Counted from the first letter of the stretch, positions 35,215-47,161 are shown. The stretch: DNA of 64,000 nt from Beroe forskalii (GCA_011033025.1 WFMF01000128.1:186001-250000); one strand, 5' to 3'. Notes: generated from the sequence alone by a model not told the origin. Made by a program: numbers and translations.

Positions 35215-36768
35215 TGAGACACGTTGTGTGACGTACTGGTGTCAAAGACACGTAATGTAACATACTGGTGTCAGAGACACGTAGTGTGACGTACTGGTGT
35301 CAAAGACACGTAATGTAACATACTGGTGTCAGAAACACGTAGTGTGACGTACTGGTGTCAGATACACGTAGTGTGACGTACTGGTATCAGAGACACTTAA
35401 TGTGACGTACTGGTGTCAAAGACACGTTATGTAACATACTGGTGTCAGAGACACGTAGTGTGACGTACTGGCGTCAGAGACACGTAGTGTGACGTACTGG
35501 TGTCAGAGACACGTAGTGTGACGTACTGGTGTCAGGGACACGTAGTGTGACGTTCTGGTGTCAGAGGCACGTAGTGTGACGTACTGGTGTCAGAGACACG
35601 TAGTGTGACGTACTGGTGTCAGAGACACGTAGTGTGACGTACTGGTGTCAGAGACACATAGTGTGACGTACTGGTGTCAGGGACACGTAGTGTGACGTTC
35701 TGGTGTCAGAGGCACGTAGTGTGACGTACTGGTGTCAGAGGCACGTAGTGTGACGTACTGGTGTCAGGGACGCGTAGTGTGACGTTCTGGTGTCAGGGAC
35801 ACGTAGTGAGACGTACTGGTGTCAGAGACACGTAGTGTGACGTTCTGGTGTCAGAGACACGTAGTGTGACGTACTGGTGTCAGAGACACGTAGTGTGACG
35901 TACTGGTGTCAGAGACACGTAGTGTGACGTACTGTTGTCAGAGGCACGTAGTGTGACGTACTGGTGTCAGGGACACGTAGTGTGACGTTCTGGTGTCAGG
36001 GACACGTAGTGTGACGTTCTGGTGTCAGGGACACGTAGTGTGACGTTCTGGTGTCAGAGGCACGTAGTGTGACGTACTGGTGTCAGAGGCACGTAGTGTG
36101 ACGTACTGGTGTCAGGGACACGTAGTGTGACCTTCTGGTGTCAGGACACGTCAGTGGTGACGTACTGGTGTCTGGTGTCAGACACGTAGTGTGACGTACT
36201 GGTGTCAGAGACACGTAGTGTGACGTACTGGTGTCAGAGACACGTAGTGTGACGTACTGGTGTCAGAGGCACGTAGTGTGACGTACTGGTGTCAGTGACA
36301 CGTAGTGTGACGTACTGGTGTCAGAGACACGTAGTGTGACGTACTGGTGTCAGAGACACGTAGTGTGACGTACTGGTGTCAGAGACACGTAGTGTGACGT
36401 ACTGGTGTCAGAGGCACGTAGTGTGACGTACTGGTGTCAGAGACACGTAGTGTGACGTACTGGTTTCAGAGACACGTAGTGTGACGTACTGGTGTCAGAG
36501 ACACGTAGTGTGAAGTACTGGTTTCAGAGACACGTAGTTTGACGTACTGTTGTCAGAGACATGTAGTGTGACCTACTTGTGTCACTGACACCTAGTGTGA
36601 CGTACTGGTGTCAGGGACACGTAGTGTGACGTACGTCGTACTGGTGTCAGAGACACGTAGTGTGACGTACTGGTGTCAGAGACACGTGTGACGTACTGGT
36701 GTCAGAGACACGCAGTGTGACGTACTGGTGTCAGAGACACGTAGTGTGACATAGTACGTACTGGTGTC
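35215..36768 (+). repeat. 29-bp minisatellite, about 53 copies, with a TGACGTAC core
   Basis: The consensus unit is ACACGTAGTGTGACGTACTG followed by GTGTCAGAG, 29 bp, repeated head to tail with few substitutions. Nearly every unit has TGACGT, the half-site of the CREB/ATF element. Variants (ggg for gag, ttc for tac, aat for tag) recur in blocks, showing higher-order duplication, for example the blocks near 35530-35720 and 35960-36130. Early units alternate gtaatgtaacat with gtagtgtgacgt. It lies between EBAG9 and ATAD2. Confidence 0.95.
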
Positions 36769-36769
36769 G

Positions 36770-37873
36770 AATGATTTTGTAAAATTCATAGGAATTTTAT
36801 GATATTTCCAAATCAATCATGAATGTTTTCGAGTACAAATGGAACGCATTAATTCTTTCACATTGCCATCTATCTCACTCATCTTCCCCTGAGTTCCATA
36901 GCTGACATGACCAGCTAACATGAGAACTCGCCACACGGACTTGTCTATTGATGAGGACTCAAGAGACTCCATCAACGTGGTATGCGGTGTTTAGGTTCTT
37001 ACTGTTTGCCATTATTTTACGTTTATAAAGCAGATTAAATTCCTCCTCTTCTATCAATGTTGAGCTTACCAGTGATCAAAATGAGGAGATAACTGACGAG
37101 ACAAAATAATATGGAGTAATAATTCTGAGGATCTAATTTTTCGGAAATTTTTGGAATATTAGCCATGTAAACGTATGATGATGACGTCATCATACGAAAA
37201 TTCCCAAAATTCGTTCCTTATAAATATGTCCCGTAAGGAAGATAACGCTGCTCAATGTTCAGAGTAGCAGTGAAAGACGAATCTCAACCAGATCTAGTTC
37301 CAGAGCAGTGACTTCGCCCCGAGGTAACAACCTTGTTAATGCTTGTGCATGTGTACTACGTTCCGATGGCTGGTATGCATTCGATTTTGGATTTAATGGA
37401 ACCATTTCTACTTTGTGACATTTTGGCAAAATTTCACCTCTTTTCAATGCATGTGCGTAACGCGCGGCGTAATTTTGATGTAGAAAGAAATTGTGACACC
37501 ACTTGTCAGCGCCGCGCAGTGCGCGCGCACCGCTCTTTTTGGTCTGATGCGTGCGCTTTGTCCACAACGCATCAGGAGTTGTCGCGTGATATTTCCCGCT
37601 TTAATTGAAGTTGATGTGTACACGTCACGTGACATATTTTACATTCTTATCAAGCCATGAATTCTGCCCGAAGTGTATTTGGATGTCAACTTAAGGTGAA
37701 CAACACCCTCCTTTTCAAATTTTAGTAATTCTACGAGTACAAGTAATACTACTACGAGTTTAGGTGAACAGTACCCAAATTTTCAATAATACTCCGAGTA
37801 AAAGTTAACAACACCCAACTTTTCAGTAATCCTACGCCAGCGTGTTCACCAACGTAGTGAGCTGGACAGGTAC
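36770..37873. other. upstream region of ATAD2
   Basis: Contains a moderately CG-rich part (37440-37600) with gcgcgc steps. A diverged tandem motif (ggtgaacaacaccc / ggtgaacagtaccc / gttaacaacaccca with tttcaataatactccgag-type spacers) runs at about 37695-37845, likely in the 5' UTR. ORFs on both strands here have no recognised domain. Confidence 0.4.
37592..37599 (+). promoter_or_regulatory. candidate E2F site (TTTCCCGC) upstream of ATAD2
   Basis: TTTCCCGC matches the E2F consensus TTTSSCGC. It lies about 275 bp upstream of the ATAD2 start codon in a locally CG-rich stretch (37450-37600). Vertebrate ATAD2 is a known E2F target, which makes this position plausible, but an 8-mer can occur by chance. 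Confidence 0.35.
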
Positions 37874-40800
37874 ATGGACCCCAGACTGGTAACCAGACGG
37901 TCTAAACGCAAGAAGTACAGCAGCTACCCCGACATAGAGTACGCTGCTGCTAAGAGGACCAAACAGAACAGTGGGAACAGCAATCCGGACAATCCTGAGG
38001 AGGTGAGTGGTGCAGTGGGTGTGTGGGATGTGTTCGGTATTTTTCTGGACCTTGCTTAACCTTGTTGTAAATGAAGAAGATCATTTAGCCAATGAGATGA
38101 TTTCTGGACAAGTAAAAGAGTATATAACACCAAACAAGGCCGTAATTCAAATCTCAGGCTGGGAGTTAGGCAAGGGCCTTGAGACTGCTTTCGCTCGGTA
38201 GTTTCATGATTTTCGTTTTTGAAACTTATGACGCGAAATGTGGAAAGATCACAATATTTCTGGTCTTTAGATAGATAAAAATTCATAGAATAATGCATTG
38301 ATTATTTCTCTTAACCAAGTTATGATATCATCACTTAAGAAATGTTGCAATATATAGATATGGCAGTGAAATCGTTAACAAGATAAGTCTTGTAATTGTA
38401 CAGTAATTTTGCTGTAAAAATTATTTTCAATTCACTTCAGTATTCACTATTCGATCATTTTTCACACTACTTCGATTAAATCGTTACTACTCTGCTTATA
38501 ATTTATCACTTTTTTGTCAAATTTTCCAGTGCGATTGAGTGAAATTTATTTTTTATTCGTTTCTGATGGGCAAGCGTAAGGTAAGCAAAAAACCAAGTCA
38601 CATGAACTAAAATAGATTGATTTAAATTATAATGACAGATTATTGGTTAATATATGTTTCTTAATTTGCAGTTCAAATCATTACGATACTTAATATATAA
38701 ACATTAATACGGTACAATCAAATTGCTCACAATAAGCCTATTACATATTTTGATCTACAAAACACAGTACTCTGATGTGTCATGTTTATTGTAATTCAGA
38801 TCTACTTATAATTTATCTACTAACATTTTCTACAAATCATATGTCTCCATTAATAAAAGTAGTCTCATTAAAATTTACAAAGTATTTACATGATATAAAA
38901 GTTTATAAATCAACTGAAAATTAAATTTTAACATGCTGACGGACTGGGACAAACACTTGTTCCTTGCCATATGTACGGGGGCAGTGTGTGTTTGCCATGG
39001 CGACGCCAGGAGAGGTGAGTGCACGCATCAATGCTCCCTAAACTCGATTAAGTTAATATTTCTGAACCTAGCAGGAATGGGACTAATCGCTAAAAGCGGT
39101 TTTCTATAACGAGACAGTCCTCCCCATCGTAGGGTGGAAGCTTCTCAGGACTCCGGTCTTCAGGAATTGAAGCACCCGGGACTGAGCTCGCGAGATTGAG
39201 ATCAGAATCCGCAGCATTGAGATTAGAATCCCCAGCATTTGCCACCGTGTTGACAATCCCATGTAACGAATTAGCCACACCTTGCAAGGAGTTTCCCACC
39301 GAACTAGCCACGCTGTTCAGTGAAGTAGCCATCCTGTCATTAGCTGCCTGTGCTAGAGTTCTGGGGTAGCTCGTTACTCCTGCACGTCTCTTGGGGGGCT
39401 GCTGCCCCTCCTTTGGCTGGGGCTGCTGCCCCTCCTTTGGCTGGGGCTGCTGCCCCTCTTCCTCCTCCAGAATGGAGTCCACTGCGACCCTGTTCAGGGC
39501 GAGGGAGGTGGAAGCGAACATCTCCGCCACTGAGTTCCTGATTACCCTCCCTGTCCTAACCACCTCGCTCCTATACCCCTGTATCCTGAGCAGATACACC
39601 GCAGGGTTGACACACGAGTTGACCGTCACTAGCAGGATATACGTTATATTCCACGAGTAGTTCCAGAGGAAGGGCGTGTCGTAGACAGATATCATGGGCT
39701 GTCCATGCAGCCGTAGACTGATGTAGACAGCAAAGTTCAGGAAGTTAGGGAAGTTGAGAGCTATGTAGACTACGGTTACCATGACTACCGTGACGGAGGC
39801 GTGGCGGTGGAGCTTGGAGGTGCGTCGTGGGGTCTGGGACTTGACACTGGGTTGCACTGTGAGCAGGTAGACAGAGAGGAGGCAGGAGAGGAGGATGGGG
39901 AGGATAGGGAGGGCCAGGAGGGTGCCTTCCAGGAAGATCTGTACTCGCTCGTACCAGGGAGAGGAGACACGGTCCTCCCAACAATACTGAGGGAGGGATC
40001 ATTACAGGTCAGCGAATCAAGAAACTTGTCCTATATTGAACACCAAGGGTCATTCTCAATTGTCAATTAATAGTGCCTAATTTACTAATTTGACTCATTA
40101 AAATTGATGATTAAATCCTGGGGCTCATGAACTGACCTGGTCGTTGGCAGTGTACATGTACTTGACATCCTCCAAGAACAGCGCTACCAGCACTCTCACC
40201 CCCAGGAACCCCAAATATCCCAACATGACCCACACCACAGCCGTCCTACCCACTCTGGCCTTGGGTCTCATCAGGATCACTGTCCTGGTGACACTCATCA
40301 CAAACACCAGGAAGACAGAGTAGAAGGGCAGGATGTTCCAGAGGAAGCCCCACACCGTGCAGAAGAGAGGGACTCCCGAACAGGACGGGGTCTCTGCTGC
40401 TGAAGAAACCCTCAGCTACTGGGATGACAGTAGCTGTGATGAGGAGGTCGTTGAGGACTATGGCGAGGTAGATGGTGTTGAAGAGGAGGGTGTGTTCCCT
40501 GAGGATAAGGTTATTCGTTTGAAGATGGCACAGACCGAACCTAAGATGCAGGATTTTTCTTACTCCATCAAAAATTGAAAATGTATCCAGTTTTAGTCTT
40601 TTCAGACAAATCTGAGAATCATGAAAATATAACAAAATTGCAGGCAAGGATGCCAGAATCTTCAGCACACCGACATGATAAAACCATACCTGAGGAGACT
40701 CTGAGAGGATGTGTTGCGGAGGGTTCGGGAGCGTTGCCTGGAGAAGAAGTAGAGAGCAGCGAGGTTAGCAGGCACTCCCAGTACAATGCAGAGGGTGTAG

Positions 40801-43800
40801 AGGACACCTAGGACGGTGTCTGCAGAGGGGGAGTGGGAGGGGTAGGTGGTGTTGGAGAGGGCGGACATGGGAGAGGGGCATTCAGTGGGATCTGTCTAGT
40901 GGGGAGGAAGAGGGAGTCTCTACTCTCTAGTGAGGTAGAGAGAGGGGTGTCTTCGGGGAGGAAGCGATGGAGGCTTAGAGGGGGTCTCTAGTGAGGCAGA
41001 TGAAGGAGTCTCTAGTGTTGAGGACGAGATAACAGCACTGATAGATGAAAAAGAAAGAGGTGTTTCAATGATTGAGTGGGAGTGGCAGAAACACCATCAT
41101 CTCCTTATACATGATATCTACTGATAGGAATATGTTATATGTACAGCTGGCAAATGTATCAAGTTTAACATATAACGAAGGGAATTGAACACCAAATAAA
41201 CCAAACGTTGAGCAATAACATGCGTGCTACTAGCAACGGTTATAAATACGATTTGAGTTGATTTAATTTGAATTTAACAGCGATTTCCTATGACGTCATA
41301 ACGGCCTTTATCGAAACATGGAACGAAAAAGAACCTCATAACTATGCAAACAATGGAAAATCAAACAAGACAAATTTAATAATCGCGAATAAATAAATAT
41401 TTGCATTATGTAATAGTTAACATAATTATTTTCGTATAATTATGTGATCTGAATAGCGTTCACAAAATAATAATAATGCTTAGTCAAAAGGAAGAGCAGG
41501 CTCAGCGACTGATGGAATTTGAGGTGAAAGGACGGCTGTACCCTGATAATAGTGAGTCTGGTCTGTGTGACATGGGCTTGTAATTCAATATGGGACACCA
41601 CGCGAGATGAATTGTTTTTACAGTAATGGATACATTGAACAGTGTGCTGTCTCCTTAATGAATGTTAATTTGTATGAAATGTTAGAAAGTTTTGTGGAAT
41701 GAATGATACTACTCAGACGGAGCCAATGATTTCAACAAAATATTGCAGCTGTTAACTCCAACAAATGCGGACGACATGAAATGAAAGCCATGATCTGTAT
41801 TTGAAATCACGCCATGTAGTTTAATGTCATTACAAAGTAGCTGCGATGCCTCTCTTCAAACTACGAAATGAGCTGCTTTGCCGTCATCAGTTTGCCATTC
41901 TAAGGCCTGAAAATGACGTCATTTTGTGACATCCGAGCTCTAGAAGCCTGTAGTTAATGACATTACCAGTAATCTTGAGGGTCGTAAGTCGTAACATGTG
42001 ATGTGTTCCACGATGGGCCATCAAATCCTACATCCAAAGGGAAAACTCATTCAACGTAGTGTGGAATTTGAAGGGACTATTTGAATTAATTCGATTTAGT
42101 GGTGTATAATTCATTTTCAACCAGTCACATGAACAATGCCATGTTTCATTGCAGTAAATCTGCAGCCTTCAGCGTGATGGATAATGCTGAGAATTATTCC
42201 TTATCCCCCAGATGCCGCATTCAGTATTTATTCTCATCATATTACCACCTAAAAGTAATATTTTCATATCCCCAAATGCCCTGTAAGTTGTAACCTAGTA
42301 ACATGAATGAAACATGTAATTTCCCTACAAAGTGTAAACTGTTACCCTCTCTCTCTCCTTTTCAGTCTGGCGCCGCTACCAGGTCTCCGCGGCACACTGA
42401 TCAGCTGGTGTCGCGGCGCGGGCGCCTCACAGACGAAGGCGCCGCGTGCTCGCCGCCGCAGTCCTCGCCGCTGCGGCGCCGACCGCGGCGTTCGAGTGAT
42501 GTGGGGGAGTGCTCACCACGACATACGAGACAAGGGAGACAGGGTCGGAGACTGCCTATTGCACTGAAACGACTCAAGAGGTGAGTGGTAATGTCCTTTA
42601 AGTGTTTGTGGGTGCAGTCTGCAGATCGATAGATAGATAAAACCGTTCAAAAATGAAAAAAAAACGATATTCCACTGATCGGTATTACAATTTACTATTG
42701 AATCATCTGCGTAGGCGATCTTGGAAATGGAAGACATTTAAAATATCGTAATCAATTGAGCAGTTATCATTCATGGAAAATTTGACTTTGCTTCTGAATG
42801 TGGGTTCGCCACATGGGAATAAGACAACAAGAGGGAACAAAAGTTGGCTTTATACCCTCGCTACAAGGAAAACATTCCCTTGTGGTTTGACAGAGAATGA
42901 GGCCTCCGCAGAGCAGTGCTGTGCAGATAATACTCCTTCCTATATAATGATACCACGTGTGACACACGTGACATGTCTCGCAGTACTCGCTGAGGGGGTC
43001 TCTTGCTAATCATTCCTTTTAAGGGATGATGGGTGGAGCAGCACAAGTGTTCTGATGCTGCTAGCAGCATCCCACATTGCCTCAATAAAAGGTCACGTGT
43101 ATCACACTTGTTATCATTATACAGCAAGGAGCATATATCTGCATAGCATTGTGCTGCAGAGTAATAATTCTTTGTCAAACCACAAGGGAATATTTTCCAA
43201 GTAGCGAGGGTATAAAGCCAACTTTTGTTCCCTCTTCTTGTCTTATTCCCATGTGGCGAACCCTCATGTGAATAAGACTTTTGTTGAACAAAGTTGTGAT
43301 AAAGCGTATAACATCAATATGGCCCCTTTTGCCTTCATTCACTATTTACGTTCACTATTTACTTTTCATAATAGTGATGAAGTAATGTTTACCCTGATCT
43401 GCTCTTGACAGGACGTATTAACACGTCATGAGGGTTATACAATGAGAATTGTGTCTGTATCACTATGAGAGGTGTACGATGAGAATTGTGTCTGTATCAC
43501 TATGACAGGTGTACAGTGAGAATTGTGTCTGTATCACTATGACAGGTGTACGATGGAATCATTATCCATCATGTCAGACATAAGTTAAGGACGCCTATGC
43601 TCCCCGTCTTTAAATCCTTTCTTCCTCTTGCTTTCTGATAATTTTCACATCCATAAACCCTTATTCCTCTTTATACGAAAAACCTTACGCTCCATCAAGT
43701 ATTCACCGGCGAAAATGTTTAAATATCTGGTAAGATCACCAACACTTACTAGCTACAACTAAATTATCAGGTAACTAAGTAACTTTACACTACAACAAGA

Positions 43801-46800
43801 CAAATGAAAAACAAAGAGAGAAAACAAAGAATGTATTCGATAATAGACGAATGATAAATGGGTCTGCTCATTTCGTACATATGGCAACGCGGGAAGGTGA
43901 AATTAGATCCAAATTAAGTTTCCTATACTATTCGTCCATGACGAATGCAGCTGTAATCAGGGTAATCGTTCAGCCTAGCGTGTTAAGATGAAGTCATATT
44001 ATTGAATAAGAAGCCTTACCCCTTCACCTGTATTTCCCTGCATCTGGTGATTCACCTGGGACCATTGTCCCATGGACATGGTTTAGACATCAAATCGTCA
44101 TTTGTTATCTGATCAGTGTTGGATGTAGCGTCATCAGATGATTTGATTTCTAGCCAGGAGAGGGATAGAATGAGGAGTATATTTAGGGGCATGATTCTAG
44201 TTTCATTTTCATATGGTATCCTCTGATAAGGAAAGTCACATATTTTCTAACATTCTTCTGCTTTCAATACAACCACTCCCACCTGCAGAATGAGTGAAAT
44301 AATTCCAATTTGTGCCCTTTCTTCAAGACTCCCCCACACATTTCCCAGACTAATGAACATCTTTCCCGCCTTTTCCCTCTAACACTCATTCACATATACC
44401 CGAATAGGGGCTAATTAATGACGTCACAGAGTGAAGTTTATAACCAAATATGGAATAATTGATGACGTCACAGCGACCTGGGAGAGGAGTACGTTGAGGA
44501 CGTTATCAGATACAACGCGAGTGGAGGCAAGCCGTACGGACTGAGGAGCGAGAGACAGATCGTATCCAGATACGAGGCTCCGGACTTCAGAGAGGTCGTG
44601 CACACGCGTGAGTGGGGCAGTGGGGATTAACCTAGTGAGAGTGGGGAGTGGAATTAGTGGGAGTGGGTTAAGTGAGTGGGGGTGGGGAGTGGAATTAGTG
44701 ATGATTTCGAATGCCTTTTCCCATAATATAAAGGTCAGTTCAATTTCTGTATTTCGATTTTCGATACATCAACTAAAAGTTTCTAGCAGCAAATGAAGCA
44801 CGCAGTATAATGCGCATATTCCCAGGATTGATAACGACAGATGAAGACGATGACGAGGATGATGGAGAAGAAGACGACGAGGACGACGGTACGTAGGGTG
44901 GCTGTTTTCTTAGAGTTATACGTGTAGTTTAGCCAACTGTTAAATCCCAGAATCGGAGTATTTTTATCCACAAACCACAGTACAAAAGTGCTGCAATATG
45001 AACAATCCATGCCTCTATAGTTAGTAAGTAAAATCGTTGAATATGAATAATTGAAATGATTTATTTTTCCCCCGCACAGAAGAAGAGGAGGGTGAGTCCT
45101 CCCCCCCCCCCTTCTTCCCCTCTCATTCACTAAAGTTTTACATCACTACAGAGGAAGAGGAGGGTGAGGTGGAAGAAGGAGAGGAGGACGACTCTAGAGG
45201 CACCAGGAAGTACTCTCTCCGAAGGAAGCCCCCCAAAGTAGTGCGTTACGCTGACAACTCCTACTCTGAGCAGAGCAAGCGCCGCAACATCTACCACCGC
45301 GCCTACAGCCCTAACAGGGAGTACCGGCGCCAGTACGGCGCTAGGAAGCCCGGGCGCCGCGCTGGGAGCCGGCGACCGGCGATCAGAGTGCGGGGCCGAG
45401 TGGGCCGGAGACACCAGAGCACGACCAGTGAGTCGGAGAGTGAGACGGAGAAGGATGAGCAGCACTTTGAGAAGCGGAAGAAGAAGAGCATGAATCAAGC
45501 GAGGTCTAAGTGCCTACCCATGAACCTGGCCGTCGAGGATATACAGAAAGGTAAGAGGGAGGCTAGGGACTGGTGTTCAGTCGTAGAAATAGAGGACATC
45601 CAAAAAGGTAATAGGAAGGCAGAGACTGGTTATAAAAACCGTTAGATTGGTATTTTCTTGGGGTTGGAACTAGTAGAGTTATCATACACACCTCCAGGTC
45701 TGTTCAAGGAGCGTCTGAAGGCAGGTGCCAGTATGGCTGACATTGACCCCATGGCACTGGACCGCAGCACAGACTTCACTGCAGTGGGAGGGCTGGATGA
45801 GCATATCAAGTCTCTGCGGGAGATGGTGGTCTTCCCCATGCTCTACCCTGAAGTGTTTGAGAAGTTCGACATCGCACCTCCCAGAGGGGTGATATTCTAC
45901 GGGAGTCCGGGAACTGGGAAAACTCTGGTGAGTTGATGTGATACTTGTATATAAGTGGTGGTTTTAAAGTCATATTCTCTGATAATGGTTGGGAGTATCT
46001 CCATTCTTCCCAGCTTCCCAGATAGCGAGTATCTCTCAGAAGTATCTCGAATGTTCTATCTCAGGTAGCGAGTATCTCTCAGAAGTATCTCGAATGTTCT
46101 AACTCTCAGGTAGCGAGTATCTCACAGGAGAATGTTCTTACTCCCAGGTAGCGAGGGCGCTGTCTAACGAGTGTAGCAAGGAGGGACAGAAGATATCCTT
46201 CTTTATGAGGAAAGGAGCGGACTGTCTCAGCAAGTGGGTGGGGGAGAGTGAGAGACAGCTCAGACTCCTCTTCGACCAGGTAACTCCTTGATAATGACAT
46301 TCTCTGATATCATCAAGACTTGGTGATCATATCAGCCACTTTATACATAATCCCTTGCTCTTACAGGGACTCTTCAAAGCTTCGAAACACTCTTCTTTAA
46401 AACTCAATTCGTCAATGATTTTTAGTCTCGTGTTTGAAATACACATGATACAGCTGAGAATTTAGTGAATGTTTTAGGGCTTATCAAATTTAGTTTTTAT
46501 CTTCAATTTGCAATTTAATCTAATTTTCATGCCTTATGCCGTATGTTTTAGAGGAAATGTCTGGGAACAGTCATGAAATTAGTCGGGAGTAATTCCTTAT
46601 TATGTCGAATTCATGTACTTGTATTGGGGTCTTATCTTATGATATCTCAATCATTAATCATTGTCGGGAGGTCCTATGCCATCAATTATATATAATGTAG
46701 ATATGTCTGTGTATTCCGTAAAAACACAGCTGTAATCCCAGGCGTACTCCATGAGACCGAGCATTATTTTCTTTGATGAGATAGACGGGCTGGCTCCTGT

Positions 46801-47161
46801 GAGGAGCACGAGACAGGAACAGATACACTCTTCAATTGTCAGCACTCTGCTAGCTCTCATGGACGGTCTGGATAGCCGAGGTTTGGAGAGGGGGAGGGGA
46901 TTCGCTAAAATGTTTTAGTTAGTTCACAAGATTTTACTTTAGAAGTTCCTGAAGAGCTTCCTTCTTTGGTGTTATCACAATTAATGATCATGTGGCAAGA
47001 TTCCAGGAAGTTAGTTGAACTAATATCACACCTTATTATTGTCAATGTCAGGTGAGATTGTTGTTATCGGTGCCACTAACAGACTGGACGCCATTGACCC
47101 TGCCCTGAGACGACCTGGCAGATTCGACAGAGAGTTCCACTTCCCCTTGCCTTCAGCTCAG
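37874..47161 (+). CDS. ATAD2: ATAD2/ATAD2B-type AAA+ ATPase, 5' part (ten exons), 3' end not found
   Basis: ATAD2 proteins are nuclear AAA+ bromodomain ATPases acting on chromatin. Exons: 37874-38002, 42366-42580, 44474-44607, 44826-44888, 45080-45091, 45152-45550, 45698-45927, 46148-46279, 46742-46880 and 47052-47161; they sum to 521 codons in frame. Features in order: a basic N-terminus ([11 protein letters not shown]), an Arg/Ser-rich segment, an acidic run ([16 protein letters not shown] plus EEEEGE), the family motif [20 protein letters not shown], then [20 protein letters not shown]. The AAA1 core follows: Walker [26 protein letters not shown], Walker [10 protein letters not shown], and [20 protein letters not shown] with the arginine finger. 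The remaining AAA1, AAA2 and bromodomain exons were not recognised in the following 16.8 kb of repeats, so the gene runs past the window or is broken. A GPCR gene lies antisense in intron 1. Several junctions are duplicated. Confidence 0.93.
38933..39014 (+). CDS. possible small coding exon (unassigned)
   Basis: ATG at 38933 opens 27 codons ([20 protein letters not shown]...) and ends at a good donor, AGAG|gtgagt. The hydrophobic, Cys-containing start resembles a signal peptide. No partner exon was found, and it lies in ATAD2 intron 1 next to the GPCR 3' end. A similar orphan start, ATGGGCAAGCGTAAG|gtaagc, lies at about 38565-38579. Speculative. Confidence 0.25.
39090..40868 (-). CDS. class A (rhodopsin-like) G-protein-coupled receptor, orphan, nested in ATAD2 intron 1, one frame slip
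   Basis: Exons on the minus strand: 40868-40690, 40498-40137 and 39986-39090, about 478 residues. TM1 is [23 protein letters not shown]2 contains [22 protein letters not shown]3 begins at the conserved Cys ([17 protein letters not shown]); TM4 [22 protein letters not shown]5 [22 protein letters not shown]6 [22 protein letters not shown]7 ends [11 protein letters not shown], the NPxxY motif. The Asp of TM2 (LNDLL) is present. The DRY box is not standard (SVTRTVI). The C-tail repeats EGQQPQPK three times. An N-glycosylation sequon (NTT) lies near the N-terminus. Exon 2 is one base too long: the frame must skip one base near 40396, between FFSS and CSGVPLF. That is either an assembly indel or a disabling mutation. 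The ligand is unknown. Confidence 0.85.
40869..42365. other. ATAD2 intron 1, 5' region of the GPCR, plus an orphan exon candidate
   Basis: A G-rich repetitive stretch at about 40800-41030 (gaggaag, tctctagtgagg) lies in the likely GPCR 5' UTR. At 41476-41551 on the plus strand, ATG opens [20 protein letters not shown]... for 25 codons plus one base, to the donor AATA|gtgagt; no continuation was found. The rest is AT-rich intron. Confidence 0.35.
42802..43263. mobile_element. 462-bp inverted-repeat element in ATAD2 intron 2
   Basis: The left end GGGTTCGCCACATGGGAATA and the following ~65 bp (caagagggaacaaaagttgg, ctttataccctcgctac) are matched in complement at the right end (43185-43263). Further inverted pairs (cacacgtgac / gtcacgtgta) extend into the centre. 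Target duplication is not clear (flanks ctgaatgt and tcatgtga are only similar). No coding capacity. Confidence 0.7.
43437..43558 (+). repeat. 36-bp tandem repeat, three copies
   Basis: gagaattgtgtctgtatcac followed by tatgacaggtgtac repeats three times within ATAD2 intron 2. Confidence 0.8.
44412..44473 (+). repeat. duplicated acceptor with CRE core before ATAD2 exon 3
   Basis: taattaatgacgtcacag (ending 44429) and taattgatgacgtcacag (ending 44473) are 44 bp apart. Only the second gives the correct frame. Both contain the full TGACGTCA palindrome, so a regulatory reading is also possible. Confidence 0.7.
45080..45168 (+). repeat. ATAD2 12-nt microexon and duplicated exon start (72-bp offset)
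   Basis: The microexon 45080-45091 (AAGAAGAGGAGG) sits between cgcacag and gtgagt. The 15-mer gaagaggagggtgag occurs at 45082 and 45154, 72 bp apart. All three outcomes keep frame: use the microexon, skip it, or retain the whole 45080-45151 stretch, which has no stop and would add a Ser/Pro/Phe-rich insert. All lie in the acidic region. Confidence 0.75.
45532..45636 (+). repeat. 57-bp duplication of an ATAD2 splice donor
   Basis: gtcgaggatatacagaaagg|taagagg (donor at 45551) and atagaggacatccaaaaagg|taatagg (donor at 45608) share their downstream sequence too (gaggct/aggcag...gactggt). The offset of 57 keeps frame and the intervening sequence is open, so use of the second donor adds 19 residues and repeats the EDIQKG motif. 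Confidence 0.85.
46020..46155 (+). repeat. four tandem copies of an ATAD2 acceptor/exon start
   Basis: cag|rtagcgag occurs with exon-start positions 46022, 46065, 46110 and 46148. The first three copies are embedded in a repeat with gtatctctcagaagtatctc and gaatgttct. Only the fourth gives an open frame (VARALSNE); using the third would reach a stop within 14 codons. Confidence 0.85.

Noticed and set aside
35215-36768. CRISPR-like regular repeats
   Set aside because: 29-bp units are contiguous with no unique spacers, and the window is a spliced animal genome; this is a minisatellite.
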